Origin: an uncultured Bacteroidales bacterium
GTDB lineage: Bacteria > Bacteroidota > Bacteroidia > Bacteroidales > Muribaculaceae
Length of the DNA stretch: 32,747 bases
NCBI GenBank assembly: GCA_900552315.1
Contig: URZM01000007.1
Location: 1 to 32,747 of the forward strand
Direction: 5' to 3'
In this document: one piece after another, positions 18,647-26,372 of the stretch
Layout: every line of letters starts with the position of its first letter
Numbering within the stretch: position 1 is the first letter of the stretch
Notes under the pieces: generated by a model
What the model was told of the DNA's origin: nothing
Seen by the model: the letters and a program-made list of their open reading frames with translations, nothing else
Databases searched by the model: none
Translations under genes and position numbers: made by a program

Positions 18647-19603
18647 CTATACGCACAGGTCGGTTATCCAGATCCATAGCGGGCACATGCCCATGAACAG
18701 GATCATGGAGATGGTCAGCGACGAGGTGCCGGTGGCCACGTACTGGTCATACTCGTCGGCGATTATGATGCCGGAGAATGCCGGCGGGAGCGCGTTGGCG
18801 CACACGAGCATCTTCAGGTTCATCGGGTCCATCTTGCACAACAGGCCCACCACGAGCGTCAGGGCCGGCATGAGGCCCAGCTTCAGGATGGAGCCGAGGA
18901 TGGCCTGCCAGTTCACCACGATCTTCACGGCGCTCAGGGTGATGCCCGCGCTGAAGACGGCCATGGAGGCGTTGGCCTTCGCCAACAGGTCAAACGAGGG
19001 GCTCGCCCATTTGGGCCATGGAATACCTACGATTACCCACAACACCGCGAGGATAGGAGCCCACGCCACAGGCTGCGCCAGGGCATGCACCACTGGCTTC
19101 CACCACGGCTCCTTCTTGCCGGCGCTCTTCTCGTTGGCCGAATTGAGCAGCGAGAGGCCCACCGGGATGCCCACGGCGTTGACCACGATTCCCACGATGG
19201 CCACCACAAGGGCCACGCTGGGATTGGTGCCGAAGATTGGCTCCAGCACGGCGAACCCCAGGAAGCCGATGGTGGGCGAACCGGAAATCAACGCCATGAC
19301 TGCGCCGTCGGCGCCCGTGTTCTTCTTGAAACAATAGGTGTAGATGAAATATACCAGCATGAAGCAGAACATGATGGTGACAAGCGAGATGACGGTAAGC
19401 TTGATGTCCCGCACCAGCATCTCGCGGCTCGCCTGCGCTATCGACACGAACAAGGCTGCCGGCAAAGCGTAGTCAAGCACCACCTTGTTGAATTTCTTGG
19501 CGTCGTCCCCGCTGAAGGCTCCCTTCTTTCCGGAGAAGAAGCCCAGGAGCATCACTGCCAGAATCGGGACAATCGCATATATTATGATATGACCGATATT
19601 CAT
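18647..19603 (-). CDS. AEC-family (auxin efflux carrier-like) transporter
   Basis: A 318-residue inner-membrane carrier with about ten hydrophobic helices and the two-half layout of the AEC family: N-terminal YAIVPILAVMLLGFFSGKKG, DYALPAALFVSIAQAS, then GSPTIGFLGFAVLEPIFG. The second half has LAKANASMAVFSAGITLS and CANALPPAFSGIIIADEY. It is third in line after frc and oxc. The same combination occurs in Escherichia coli, where the AEC gene yfdV sits beside frc and oxc, so a role in moving oxalate or formate is likely but untested. It lacks the MFS layout of OxlT. A hairpin separates it from oxc, so it may be expressed at a lower level. Confidence 0.85.
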   Translation of the reverse strand: MNIGHIIIYAIVPILAVMLLGFFSGKKGAFSGDDAKKFNKVVLDYALPAALFVSIAQASREMLVRDIKLTVISLVTIMFCFMLVYFIYTYCFKKNTGADGAVMALISGSPTIGFLGFAVLEPIFGTNPSVALVVAIVGIVVNAVGIPVGLSLLNSANEKSAGKKEPWWKPVVHALAQPVAWAPILAVLWVIVGIPWPKWASPSFDLLAKANASMAVFSAGITLSAVKIVVNWQAILGSILKLGLMPALTLVVGLLCKMDPMNLKMLVCANALPPAFSGIIIADEYDQYVATGTSSLTISMILFMGMCPLWIWITDLCV

Positions 19604-19645
19604 AACAATTGTGTTTTTAATGGTTTATCTTTAGGATAATAAGTG

Positions 19646-19683
19646 CCGGGGACCGTCCGTCGCCAGGGAGGAACGGTCCCCGG
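19646..19683 (-). terminator. Hairpin between oxc and the AEC carrier gene
   Basis: An 11-base perfect stem CCGGGGACCGT / ACGGTCCCCGG, just after the oxc stop, with no T run. It may be a partial terminator or an mRNA-stabilising 3' structure. Confidence 0.6.
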
Positions 19684-19701
19684 GGAAGAGAGGGAAGAGC
19701 C

Positions 19702-21438
19702 TCACACGGTATAGTCGATGAGCGGCGTCGGGTTCAGGTAGCCTATATGGCCGCTCTCCTTGCCCGAGTCGGCCGCGAGCTGCACGTCGATCAGGCACGG
19801 CTTCTTGGAGGCGATGGCTTCGGTCATTGCCTTCTCCAGCTCGGTGGGGGTGGTGACGTAGTACGTCTGCGCGCCGAAGGCCTCGCCCAGCTTGTCGTAG
19901 CGTGCATGGATGTCGAGGGTCGTGGGGGCAGGGTCGGAGCCGCCGCCGGGATTCACGCCCACGCCGTTATAGATGCCGCCGTTGTTGAAGATGACCACGG
20001 TGCATGGCAGGTTGAAACGGCAGATGGTGCTGAAATCCATGCCGGAGAATCCGAAGGCGGAGTCCCCCTCCACGGCCACCACGCTCTTGCCTGTGGCCAC
20101 GGCGGCCCCGATGGTGGAGCCCATGCCCATGCCCATGATGGCCCAGGTGGCGCAGTCCACGCGGTGGCGCGGCAGAGCCTGGTTCACGGTGTCGCGCGTG
20201 TCGTCCAGGGTGTTGGCGCCCTCGTTCACGAGAATCACGTCAGGGTTGGCCTCGAGCACCTTCTTCACGGCGCTCAGCGCGCCCCAGTGGGTCATGGGCA
20301 TTATCCGGGACTGGTCAGAGAGGCGCTTCGCGAACTTGGCGTCGGCGGCCTGCGCGTGTGCCTTGAGGGCGGGAAGCCAGTCCGGGTCGGTGTTCATGGC
20401 CTGCCCTTTCAGCCCTTCGAGCATGGCGTCCAGCGAGGCGCCCATGTCGCCCACCACCGGAGCCGCGATGGGCACGTTCACGTCTATCTCCGTAGGCTCC
20501 ACGTCCACCTGGATGAACTTGCCCTGCGGGTTCCACTTTCCCCGTCCGAAAGAGAGCATCCAGTTCAGGCGGGCGCCCACCACGAGCACCACGTCGGCCT
20601 GCTCCATGACCATGGAGCGGCATGAGAGGGCGGAATACTCGCCGTCGTCCGGCAGCACGCCCTTGGCCATCGACATGGCCAGGTACGGAATCTTGTATGT
20701 CTCCACCAGCTCCTTGAGCTGGCCCTCCAGGCGTGCGTAAGCCGCGCCCTTGCCTATGAGCAACGCCGGGCGTTTGGCCCCGAGCAGCAGCTTCACGGCG
20801 CGGTCCACCGCCTCCTGGTTGGGACGCACGGGAGAGTACAGGTCCACCGGGGTGTAGAAGAGCTTCTCGGCCTCCGAGGCGTCCATCACCTCGCCCAGGG
20901 CCGGGGTGGTCATGTCGATATAGACGCCGCCCGGGCGCCCGCTCACAGCCGCGCGATAGGCACGCGCCACAGCCGAGGGTATATCCTTGGCATGGTAACA
21001 GCGGAAAGCGGCCTTCACCAGCGGCTTGGCCGTATTGAACTGGTCGAGCTGCTCGTAGGTCCCCATGTTCATGTCCACCATGTGGGGATCCGAGGCTCCG
21101 GAAATCTGGATCATAGGGTAGCAGTTCACCGTGGCGTTGGCCGTAGCCGTCAGGCCGTTGAGGAAGCCCAGCGAGGAGACGGTCAGCAGCACGCCCGGGG
21201 TATGCGTGAGGTAGCCATGCGTGGCGGCGGCCATGCCGGCCTGCTGCTCGAAGCGGAAACCCACGAAACGCATGCCCACCTTCTGCATGGCGTATGCGGC
21301 CTCGGTCACTGGGATGCCGATAAGGCCGTAGCACACATCCAGGCCAAGCCGCTTCAGGGACTGCGCCAGGATGTACATGCCCGTGACCTGCTCGGGGAAT
21401 TTCGGGGCGTTTGCCGTATTTGGAGTCGTGTTGTTCAT
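19702..21438 (-). CDS. oxc: Oxalyl-CoA decarboxylase
   Basis: Thiamine-diphosphate enzyme that splits oxalyl-CoA into formyl-CoA and CO2, consuming a proton. It has 578 residues, slightly longer than the Oxalobacter enzyme. Recognisable landmarks are YGLIGIPVTEAAYAM, FRFEQQAGMAAATHGYL (with the cofactor-activating glutamate), TVSSLGFLNGLTATANATVN, GTYEQLDQFN, AAVSGRPGGVYIDM and VEGDSAFGFSGMDFSTICRF followed by NNGGIYNG (the GDG-NN-type cofactor motif). The C-terminal active-site loop reads ESGHIGYLN, where Oxalobacter has ESGRI. It lies downstream of frc with a terminator-like hairpin between; a weak promoter (TTTT, 20 bases, TTAAATTG) may sit at 21460-21491. Confidence 0.96.
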   Translation of the reverse strand: MNNTTPNTANAPKFPEQVTGMYILAQSLKRLGLDVCYGLIGIPVTEAAYAMQKVGMRFVGFRFEQQAGMAAATHGYLTHTPGVLLTVSSLGFLNGLTATANATVNCYPMIQISGASDPHMVDMNMGTYEQLDQFNTAKPLVKAAFRCYHAKDIPSAVARAYRAAVSGRPGGVYIDMTTPALGEVMDASEAEKLFYTPVDLYSPVRPNQEAVDRAVKLLLGAKRPALLIGKGAAYARLEGQLKELVETYKIPYLAMSMAKGVLPDDGEYSALSCRSMVMEQADVVLVVGARLNWMLSFGRGKWNPQGKFIQVDVEPTEIDVNVPIAAPVVGDMGASLDAMLEGLKGQAMNTDPDWLPALKAHAQAADAKFAKRLSDQSRIMPMTHWGALSAVKKVLEANPDVILVNEGANTLDDTRDTVNQALPRHRVDCATWAIMGMGMGSTIGAAVATGKSVVAVEGDSAFGFSGMDFSTICRFNLPCTVVIFNNGGIYNGVGVNPGGGSDPAPTTLDIHARYDKLGEAFGAQTYYVTTPTELEKAMTEAIASKKPCLIDVQLAADSGKESGHIGYLNPTPLIDYTV

Positions 21439-21486
21439 AATACTTAAGATTTGGAATTACAATTTAACGATTTGGGTGAAGATAAT

Positions 21487-21520
21487 GAAAAACGGGAGGC
21501 CGGCGGAGCCGGCCCCCCGT
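21487..21520 (-). terminator. Rho-independent terminator after frc
   Basis: A 13-base stem with one mismatch (ACGGGGGGCCGGC / GCCGGCCTCCCGT on the minus strand) followed by TTTTTC. It lies between frc and oxc, so it should reduce readthrough into oxc. Confidence 0.75.
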
Positions 21521-21551
21521 ACTGTGCGATCTATGAATCAGCGTCACGCGC

Positions 21552-22874
21552 TCACTTGGCGGGTGCTGCAGGCTTGGGAGCGGGCGCCGTGGTGCCGTTG
21601 GCGGCGAACTCCGCTATCTGAGCGTCAGTATATCCGTAAGACTTCAGCACCTCGGCGGTGTCCTGCCCTATCTCCAGGGGCGCGGGCCCGTAGGTGGGCT
21701 GATAGCTGCTCATCGTGAAGGGGCATCCCACCGTGACGAACTCACCTACCTTGCCGCCGTTGTCGATGCGCACCAGCGTGTTGCCGTCATACAGGCTCTC
21801 GTCGCTCATCATCTCCTTGGTGGAGAGGACCGGGCCCACAGGCACTCCGTACTTGCCGAGATACTCTGTGATCTCATACTTGGTCTTGTCGGCCGCCCAG
21901 GCGCCTATGCGCTTGATGATCTCGTCCTTGTGGCGGTCACGCGCGTCGGCCGTGTTGAAATCGGGGTCGGTCAGCCAGTCCTCGAACCCGAACGCCTTGC
22001 AGGCAAGCTCGAAATCCTTGGCGCCGCGCTGCAGGATTATGTACACGAAATTGTTGGCGTCCTGCGCCGAATCCATGCCCCCCGCAGGCTTGCACTTGTA
22101 GGTCCAGCCGAGCACGCCCGACCCCTCGGTGTTGCCGGAACGGGGCACACAGTCGCCGAACTTGCCGTTGGGATACTGCATGAACTGGGTAAGGTATCCG
22201 AGCTTGTCCAGCGTGAGCTGGTCGCGGGTCTTGATACGGCACAGGTTCAGGCACGCGTTGTGCATGCTCTGGTACACATAGCACCCCTCGCCCGTGCGCG
22301 CCCTCTGCTGCAAGGCGGCAAGCAGGCCGATGAGCAGGTGCATGCCCGTGTTCGAGTCGCCGAGGGCCGCGCCGCTCTGGGTCGGCATGTTGTATTCGCC
22401 CTCATACCATCCCGTAGTGGAGGCTGCCGCGGCAGTCACCTGGGCTATCGGCTCATAAGCCTTCAGATCCTTGTACTTGGACGAGAGCGGGAACCCCTTG
22501 ATGGTGCCGTAGATGCACTTGGGGTTCAGCTTGTGGACCTCCTCCCAGGAGAACCCGAGCTTGTCCATGGCGCCCGGATGAAGGTTCTCCACGAAGATGT
22601 CGCAGGTCGAGATCAGCTTGGTCAGGATAGCCTTTCCGTCAGGTGTCTTGGCGTCCAGCGCCAGCGACTTCTTGTCGGAATTGAGCTGCAGATAATAATA
22701 AGAGGGACACTCAGGGTCAAACTGGAGCTCCTTGCGGGTGGCGTCACCCACGCCGGGACGCTCGATCTTGATGACGTCGGCGCCGAGCCATGCGAGCATC
22801 TGCGTGCATGAAGGGCCGGACTGGACCTCGGTGAAGTCGATAACCTTGATTCCTGAAAGTGGTGCTGTGTTCAT
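21552..22874 (-). CDS. frc: Formyl-CoA:oxalate CoA-transferase
   Basis: Class III CoA-transferase that moves CoA from formyl-CoA to oxalate, making oxalyl-CoA for the decarboxylase and releasing formate. It has 440 residues. Family landmarks: VIDFTEVQSGPSCTQMLAWL, GADVIKIERPGVGDATR, NSDKKSLALDAKTPDG, VENLHPGAMDKLGFSW and SGAALGDSNTGMHLLIGLLA with the catalytic aspartate D173. RIKTRDQLTLDKLGYL and YGVPVGPVLSTKEM also fit. The flexible loop that is GGGGQ in Oxalobacter reads EGSGV here. The last 15 residues (TTAPAPKPAAPAK) form a proline-alanine tail not expected in the family. No clear promoter is seen upstream. Confidence 0.95.
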   Translation of the reverse strand: MNTAPLSGIKVIDFTEVQSGPSCTQMLAWLGADVIKIERPGVGDATRKELQFDPECPSYYYLQLNSDKKSLALDAKTPDGKAILTKLISTCDIFVENLHPGAMDKLGFSWEEVHKLNPKCIYGTIKGFPLSSKYKDLKAYEPIAQVTAAAASTTGWYEGEYNMPTQSGAALGDSNTGMHLLIGLLAALQQRARTGEGCYVYQSMHNACLNLCRIKTRDQLTLDKLGYLTQFMQYPNGKFGDCVPRSGNTEGSGVLGWTYKCKPAGGMDSAQDANNFVYIILQRGAKDFELACKAFGFEDWLTDPDFNTADARDRHKDEIIKRIGAWAADKTKYEITEYLGKYGVPVGPVLSTKEMMSDESLYDGNTLVRIDNGGKVGEFVTVGCPFTMSSYQPTYGPAPLEIGQDTAEVLKSYGYTDAQIAEFAANGTTAPAPKPAAPAK

Positions 22875-23046
22875 AGTATTTATAATATTAAGTGATTGAT
22901 AATAATCATTGGCTCAAGACCTTCGCCGGACGCGTGCCACACCCGCGCCCAGTCACAAGGCCGTTTTGATGTTACAACACCACCCCCGCGAAAAAGTTTA
23001 CCTGCCCCCTCCCCTTGGCATCACGTCCCCACCCATCGGGACGCGC

Positions 23047-23084
23047 GAAAGCCGGGAGCCCGCCTCGCGGGATTCCCGGCCTTC
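23047..23084 (-). terminator. Hairpin terminator after deoC
   Basis: GCCGGGAG and TTCCCGGC (one G-T pair) enclose a second stem CCCGC/GCGGG, followed on the minus strand by a short T tract (GGCTTTCG). It lies about 30 bases after the deoC stop. Confidence 0.7.
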
Positions 23085-23111
23085 TTAAAGTCTCGGCTGT
23101 CCTTGCGCCGT

Positions 23112-23990
23112 TTAGAAATACTTGGTCTCCTCGCCCGTCATGGAGGACAGCAGCGCGTTGGCCAGACCCGAGGCGCCCAGGCGGAACAGGTCATGAGTCA
23201 GCCACTCGTCGCCGAGCACCTCCTTCACCACGGCGTAATACTTGAGCGCGTCCTCCGTGGTGCGCACGCCTCCGGCGGCCTTGAAGCCTACCTTGCGGCC
23301 CGTCTTCTCATAATACTCCTTGATGCACTGGCACATGATCCAGGCGGCCGGCAGAGTGGCCCCCTCATAGATCTTGCCGGTGGAGGTCTTCAGGAAATCC
23401 GCCTCGCTGTAAAGGCTCAGCACCGACGCCTTCTTGATGTTCTCGTATGTCTTCAGCGCCCCGGTCTCCAGGATTACCTTGAGGAGGGCGTCCTTCACAG
23501 TGTGCTTCAGCTCTATCACCTCGTCACACATGTCCTCATAATTCTCATCGAAGAAATACCCGAGGTTCAGCACTATGTCCACCTCGCTCGCGCCTCCTGC
23601 CACGGCCAGCGCGCAGTCCGCCACCTTCACGGCCCCGAACGTCTGCGACGAAGGGAAACCGCCCGCCACCACGGCAATGTCCACCCCCGGCACATCCAGG
23701 TTGGTCTTCACCACCTCGGCGAAATTGGAATACACACAGATGGCCGCCACCGGCTTGAACTGCGGATAGTCATTGTCAAACTCATTGACACGCTGCGTGA
23801 AACGCGCCACGCTGCTCTGCGTGTCAGTGGTCGAGAGGGTGGTCAGGTCTATCGAGCTGAAAAGGAACTGGTACACCTCCGGCGAGGCATACTCCGGAGC
23901 CTTCTCCACAATCTTGGCCACAGCCTCGTCCACCAGCTGCTTGTCTACCGGCACGCGACTGCCTGCCAATGCTTCATGATATCTGTCCAT
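23112..23990 (-). CDS. deoC: Deoxyribose-phosphate aldolase
   Basis: Cytosolic class I aldolase that splits 2-deoxyribose 5-phosphate into acetaldehyde and glyceraldehyde 3-phosphate during nucleoside use. It has 292 residues, the length usual in Bacteroidales. The Schiff-base lysine is K201 in DFLKTSTGK and the second active lysine is K237 in GFKAAGGVRT. VAAICVYSNF and SEVDIVLNLGYF are also typical. The ATG at 23990 is chosen because the frame upstream of it is noncoding leader that contains the promoter. It is transcribed alone, with a leader of about 130 bases and a terminator. Confidence 0.96.
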   Translation of the reverse strand: MDRYHEALAGSRVPVDKQLVDEAVAKIVEKAPEYASPEVYQFLFSSIDLTTLSTTDTQSSVARFTQRVNEFDNDYPQFKPVAAICVYSNFAEVVKTNLDVPGVDIAVVAGGFPSSQTFGAVKVADCALAVAGGASEVDIVLNLGYFFDENYEDMCDEVIELKHTVKDALLKVILETGALKTYENIKKASVLSLYSEADFLKTSTGKIYEGATLPAAWIMCQCIKEYYEKTGRKVGFKAAGGVRTTEDALKYYAVVKEVLGDEWLTHDLFRLGASGLANALLSSMTGEETKYF

Positions 23991-24127
23991 ATATATGATA
24001 TTGTTTTGGATTATTGATCGGTTACGAATCACCGCAAGCCGCACAGCTCGCGCCGCCGGGCCGCGAGACCCTTTTTCGGGATAAACACGCGCATGCCATA
24101 AAACGTTCAAACCCGCGTCCGCCCACG

Positions 24128-24159
24128 CAAAATTAACGAAAAAATTCCACACCCCGAAA
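24128..24159 (-). promoter_or_regulatory. Promoter of deoC
   Basis: Minus strand TTTC, 20 bases, TAATTTTG: exact -7 box, -33 box with one mismatch. The -33 box touches the end of a gene fragment at 24161. The leader runs about 130 bases and contains a CTCGCG/CGCGAG hairpin. Confidence 0.7.
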
Positions 24160-24160
24160 A

Positions 24161-24290
24161 AGATGAAGCTCTTACGTCCCATGCGTATCTCGGGCATACG
24201 CATGGGAGGCACGCAGCCCCGTGTCGCCCGGAACCCGCCAAAGCTCCATATATGGTCAGGCAGCTTTTCCCATTTCCGGTATAATCTCAA
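24161..24290 (-). pseudogene. Fragment of a VKDG-family exported protein gene
   Basis: These 130 bases match 32588-32716 at about 118 positions with one single-base insertion. The shared protein segment contains FRATRGCVPP and MPEIR.GRKSFI. The insertion near 24272 breaks the frame relative to the right-edge copy, and the homology stops just before the VKDG motif. There is no start, stop or full domain, so it is a relic of duplication or recombination. Confidence 0.85.
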
Positions 24291-24311
24291 AATCTAAAGA
24301 ATAAGCCCTTT

Positions 24312-25310
24312 CTACCATGGCCAGCAAAAGCCCTTTGACCAAAACGCGGGATAAATAGTCAAAAACGTGTCCGGCATCTCTGTAAAATCACCCCAAATCC
24401 GATACTTATAGTCCATAGAATCCGGAGGAGAGACCATAGGCAATTCCCGATAAAAACGGTAATACATGTATTGCCTTACGCATAGGTCCGGCCATGTATT
24501 CCAAGGACTCACCTCTTTCACATTCTTGTCTTTCTTGCCGTCGATCCTATCCAGCATCTCCAGCAGCCTGTTCTTCACTTGGAAGGTGTTCCTTATATAT
24601 GCCTCGAACAAAGGATAGTCCCTCGCAGGTATGTTGTACGCAAGCACGAACACCCCGTCCTTCACATACAGGAGTGCCCTTCGGTCCCTCTTGGGTACGG
24701 CAAGACACGAAAAAGGACCCTCACGTGAATCACGCCAGCCTCCACGCCCCTTCTTGTCAAGCACAAGGCAAGTATGGTATATTCTGCACCATGTGTAGTC
24801 CTCTGTATAATTCTTGATTACACGGGAGAAGGCAAGAAACCTCGCCCTCGCCGTCAGGCTGTCTACAAATTCTACCGGGGGAATATGGAATCCGTCGGAG
24901 TATAAGTCGCTGATATTTAAATATGAGCTATATGGGTCGAGCGGATAATCAACCCCAAGCCAGACAACGGCTCCGGAAGGATAACGAACCACGAAATATG
25001 GCTCTGAATACACCGTTTTGTAATGTCGCGGCAATCTCAGCGTGATGTTCCGTCCCCATTTATTAATTACCGTTGCCTTCTTGTCAATGGATATAACTGG
25101 ACTTTCCCAAGAGAAATTGCCGTCCAACTCCATAGACAGGGGTGTGAGACGTATTCCACCGGTCCCACTCATATGCCATGAATCCGGCCTCAGCAAATAT
25201 GGATATTCCGATTTGGTGGCCACCTGCTCATCCGGCTTGGCAGACATGGCACTGCTCCCAAGCATGGACAACGCCACGACACACAATAACATGAATAACA
25301 ATGCTCTCAT
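24312..25310 (-). CDS. Exported protein of the VKDGVFVLAYN family (copy 1)
   Basis: A 332-residue protein of unknown function. The ATG at 25310 gives a signal peptide (MRALLFMLLCVVALSMLGSS then AMSA). Blocks shared with the next gene are NKWGRNITLRLP (83-94), a YPSGAVVWLG strand, PPVEFVDSL, VKDGVFVLAYN (216-226) followed by ARDYPLFEAYIRNTF, and YMYYRFYRELP (281-291). No catalytic motif is apparent. The signal-peptide DNA is nearly identical to that of the gene at 29761-30807, although the mature proteins differ. It is last in a colinear run of genes, 57 bases from its neighbour. A role as an immunity or envelope protein is a guess from context. Confidence 0.8.
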   Translation of the reverse strand: MRALLFMLLCVVALSMLGSSAMSAKPDEQVATKSEYPYLLRPDSWHMSGTGGIRLTPLSMELDGNFSWESPVISIDKKATVINKWGRNITLRLPRHYKTVYSEPYFVVRYPSGAVVWLGVDYPLDPYSSYLNISDLYSDGFHIPPVEFVDSLTARARFLAFSRVIKNYTEDYTWCRIYHTCLVLDKKGRGGWRDSREGPFSCLAVPKRDRRALLYVKDGVFVLAYNIPARDYPLFEAYIRNTFQVKNRLLEMLDRIDGKKDKNVKEVSPWNTWPDLCVRQYMYYRFYRELPMVSPPDSMDYKYRIWGDFTEMPDTFLTIYPAFWSKGFCWPW

Positions 25311-25331
25311 TTCAGACTGTCTTATATAAAT
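25281..25331. repeat. Duplicated signal-peptide junction (matches 30778-30828)
   Basis: 46 of 51 bases are identical to 30778-30828. The segment spans the start codon, the first ten codons and about 20 bases before the start. At the other copy those upstream bases encode the end of the Rhs tip (IYDSLK and stop). Here they still read D-S-L-K-stop behind an in-frame stop. Confidence 0.85.
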
Positions 25332-25367
25332 GTAACTCATGGGCTTACCGTTTATTTTGCGCGTCTG

Positions 25368-26333
25368 TCACCTGTCGTTGGCAGAGGTCCTGAACAGGTC
25401 GGGGGTCAGACCGGTGCCTCGCCAGGCGTCCTCCACTATCCGGGCGCTGTCCGGGGGTGTAACTGTCGGTATCTCGCGGTAGAAGCGTTCCTCCATGTAC
25501 TGGCTCCGGACCACGTTGGGCGACGCCCCGCGCCTCTCGTACTCAAGCGTCTCCGCGTCCACGATGTCCATGTACCGGCTGCACACAACGAAGGTGTCGC
25601 GTATGTAGGCCTCGAACAGAGCGTAGTCGCGCTCCTTGATGTTGTACGCCAACACAAACACCCCGTCCTTAACATGAAGGATGGCGCGCCTGTCCTTCAT
25701 GGCCGGGCTCAGATAAAACAAGGGTTCCTTATAACCGGTCATGCCAATGTCTATCTTGCCATCTTTGAAAATAAAAGACTCCTGAACTCTTATATTTTCA
25801 AGATTGAACCCCTGGTGCCGAAACAGTGTAGTGTGCATCAACCTTTCACGATATAGCAGTGTATCGATAAAGTCAACCGAGGGTTCATATACACCGTCCT
25901 CATAAGTGTCGCCTATCCCAAGCCGGGTTTGCCCCGGCTCCAATGAATAGGATCCTATCAAAACAACTGTCTTTCCAGGATATTCCAGGGCATAAGGATA
26001 TTCATATATTGTCGTGAAGCCAAGTGGGAGCCTGAGTCTGATTTTTCTATCCCATTTATTCGTGAAATAAACCATTTTCTCCTTGTTGGCTGAAAGCGCC
26101 TCTTCGGTGAATGTGCCATCGAAGATTATAGAGTTATTATCCATCCCTATAAATGAGCTGGAGCCACATCGGACGACACGTGCTGCACCGACATACGATG
26201 GTCGCCGGGTGCATTTGCCGTAATAGCCGTCAGCGCAAGACACCGACACACCCAGCATCACAACTATAGACATAAACAAAATCACCATGTTCATGCAGTC
26301 CCGCCAGATTCTATTTATAATTGCGTTTTTCAC
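25368..26333 (-). CDS. Exported protein of the VKDGVFVLAYN family (copy 2)
   Basis: A 321-residue paralogue of the preceding entry, alignable over most of its length: NKWDRKIRLRLP (92-103), YPGKTVVLIG, PSVDFIDTL, VKDGVFVLAYN (221-231) then ERDYALFEAYIRDTF, and YMEERFYREIP (279-289). A hydrophobic segment at about 14-30 followed by VSCADG serves as signal peptide; whether the cysteine is lipidated is unclear. The start could also be the ATG at 26294. No known domain is recognised. It sits 39 bases after the 395-residue gene and 57 before copy 1, so it is likely in one transcript. Confidence 0.8.
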   Translation of the reverse strand: MKNAIINRIWRDCMNMVILFMSIVVMLGVSVSCADGYYGKCTRRPSYVGAARVVRCGSSSFIGMDNNSIIFDGTFTEEALSANKEKMVYFTNKWDRKIRLRLPLGFTTIYEYPYALEYPGKTVVLIGSYSLEPGQTRLGIGDTYEDGVYEPSVDFIDTLLYRERLMHTTLFRHQGFNLENIRVQESFIFKDGKIDIGMTGYKEPLFYLSPAMKDRRAILHVKDGVFVLAYNIKERDYALFEAYIRDTFVVCSRYMDIVDAETLEYERRGASPNVVRSQYMEERFYREIPTVTPPDSARIVEDAWRGTGLTPDLFRTSANDR

Positions 26334-26372
26334 CTTTATATCGGCTAAGTCATAAGAATATTTCTCTCAATA

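Noticed and set aside
23991..24290. A longer deoC start extending to 24290
   Set aside because: The added 100 residues would cover the deoC promoter, its leader and a fragment of an unrelated gene. The family start fits the ATG at 23990.
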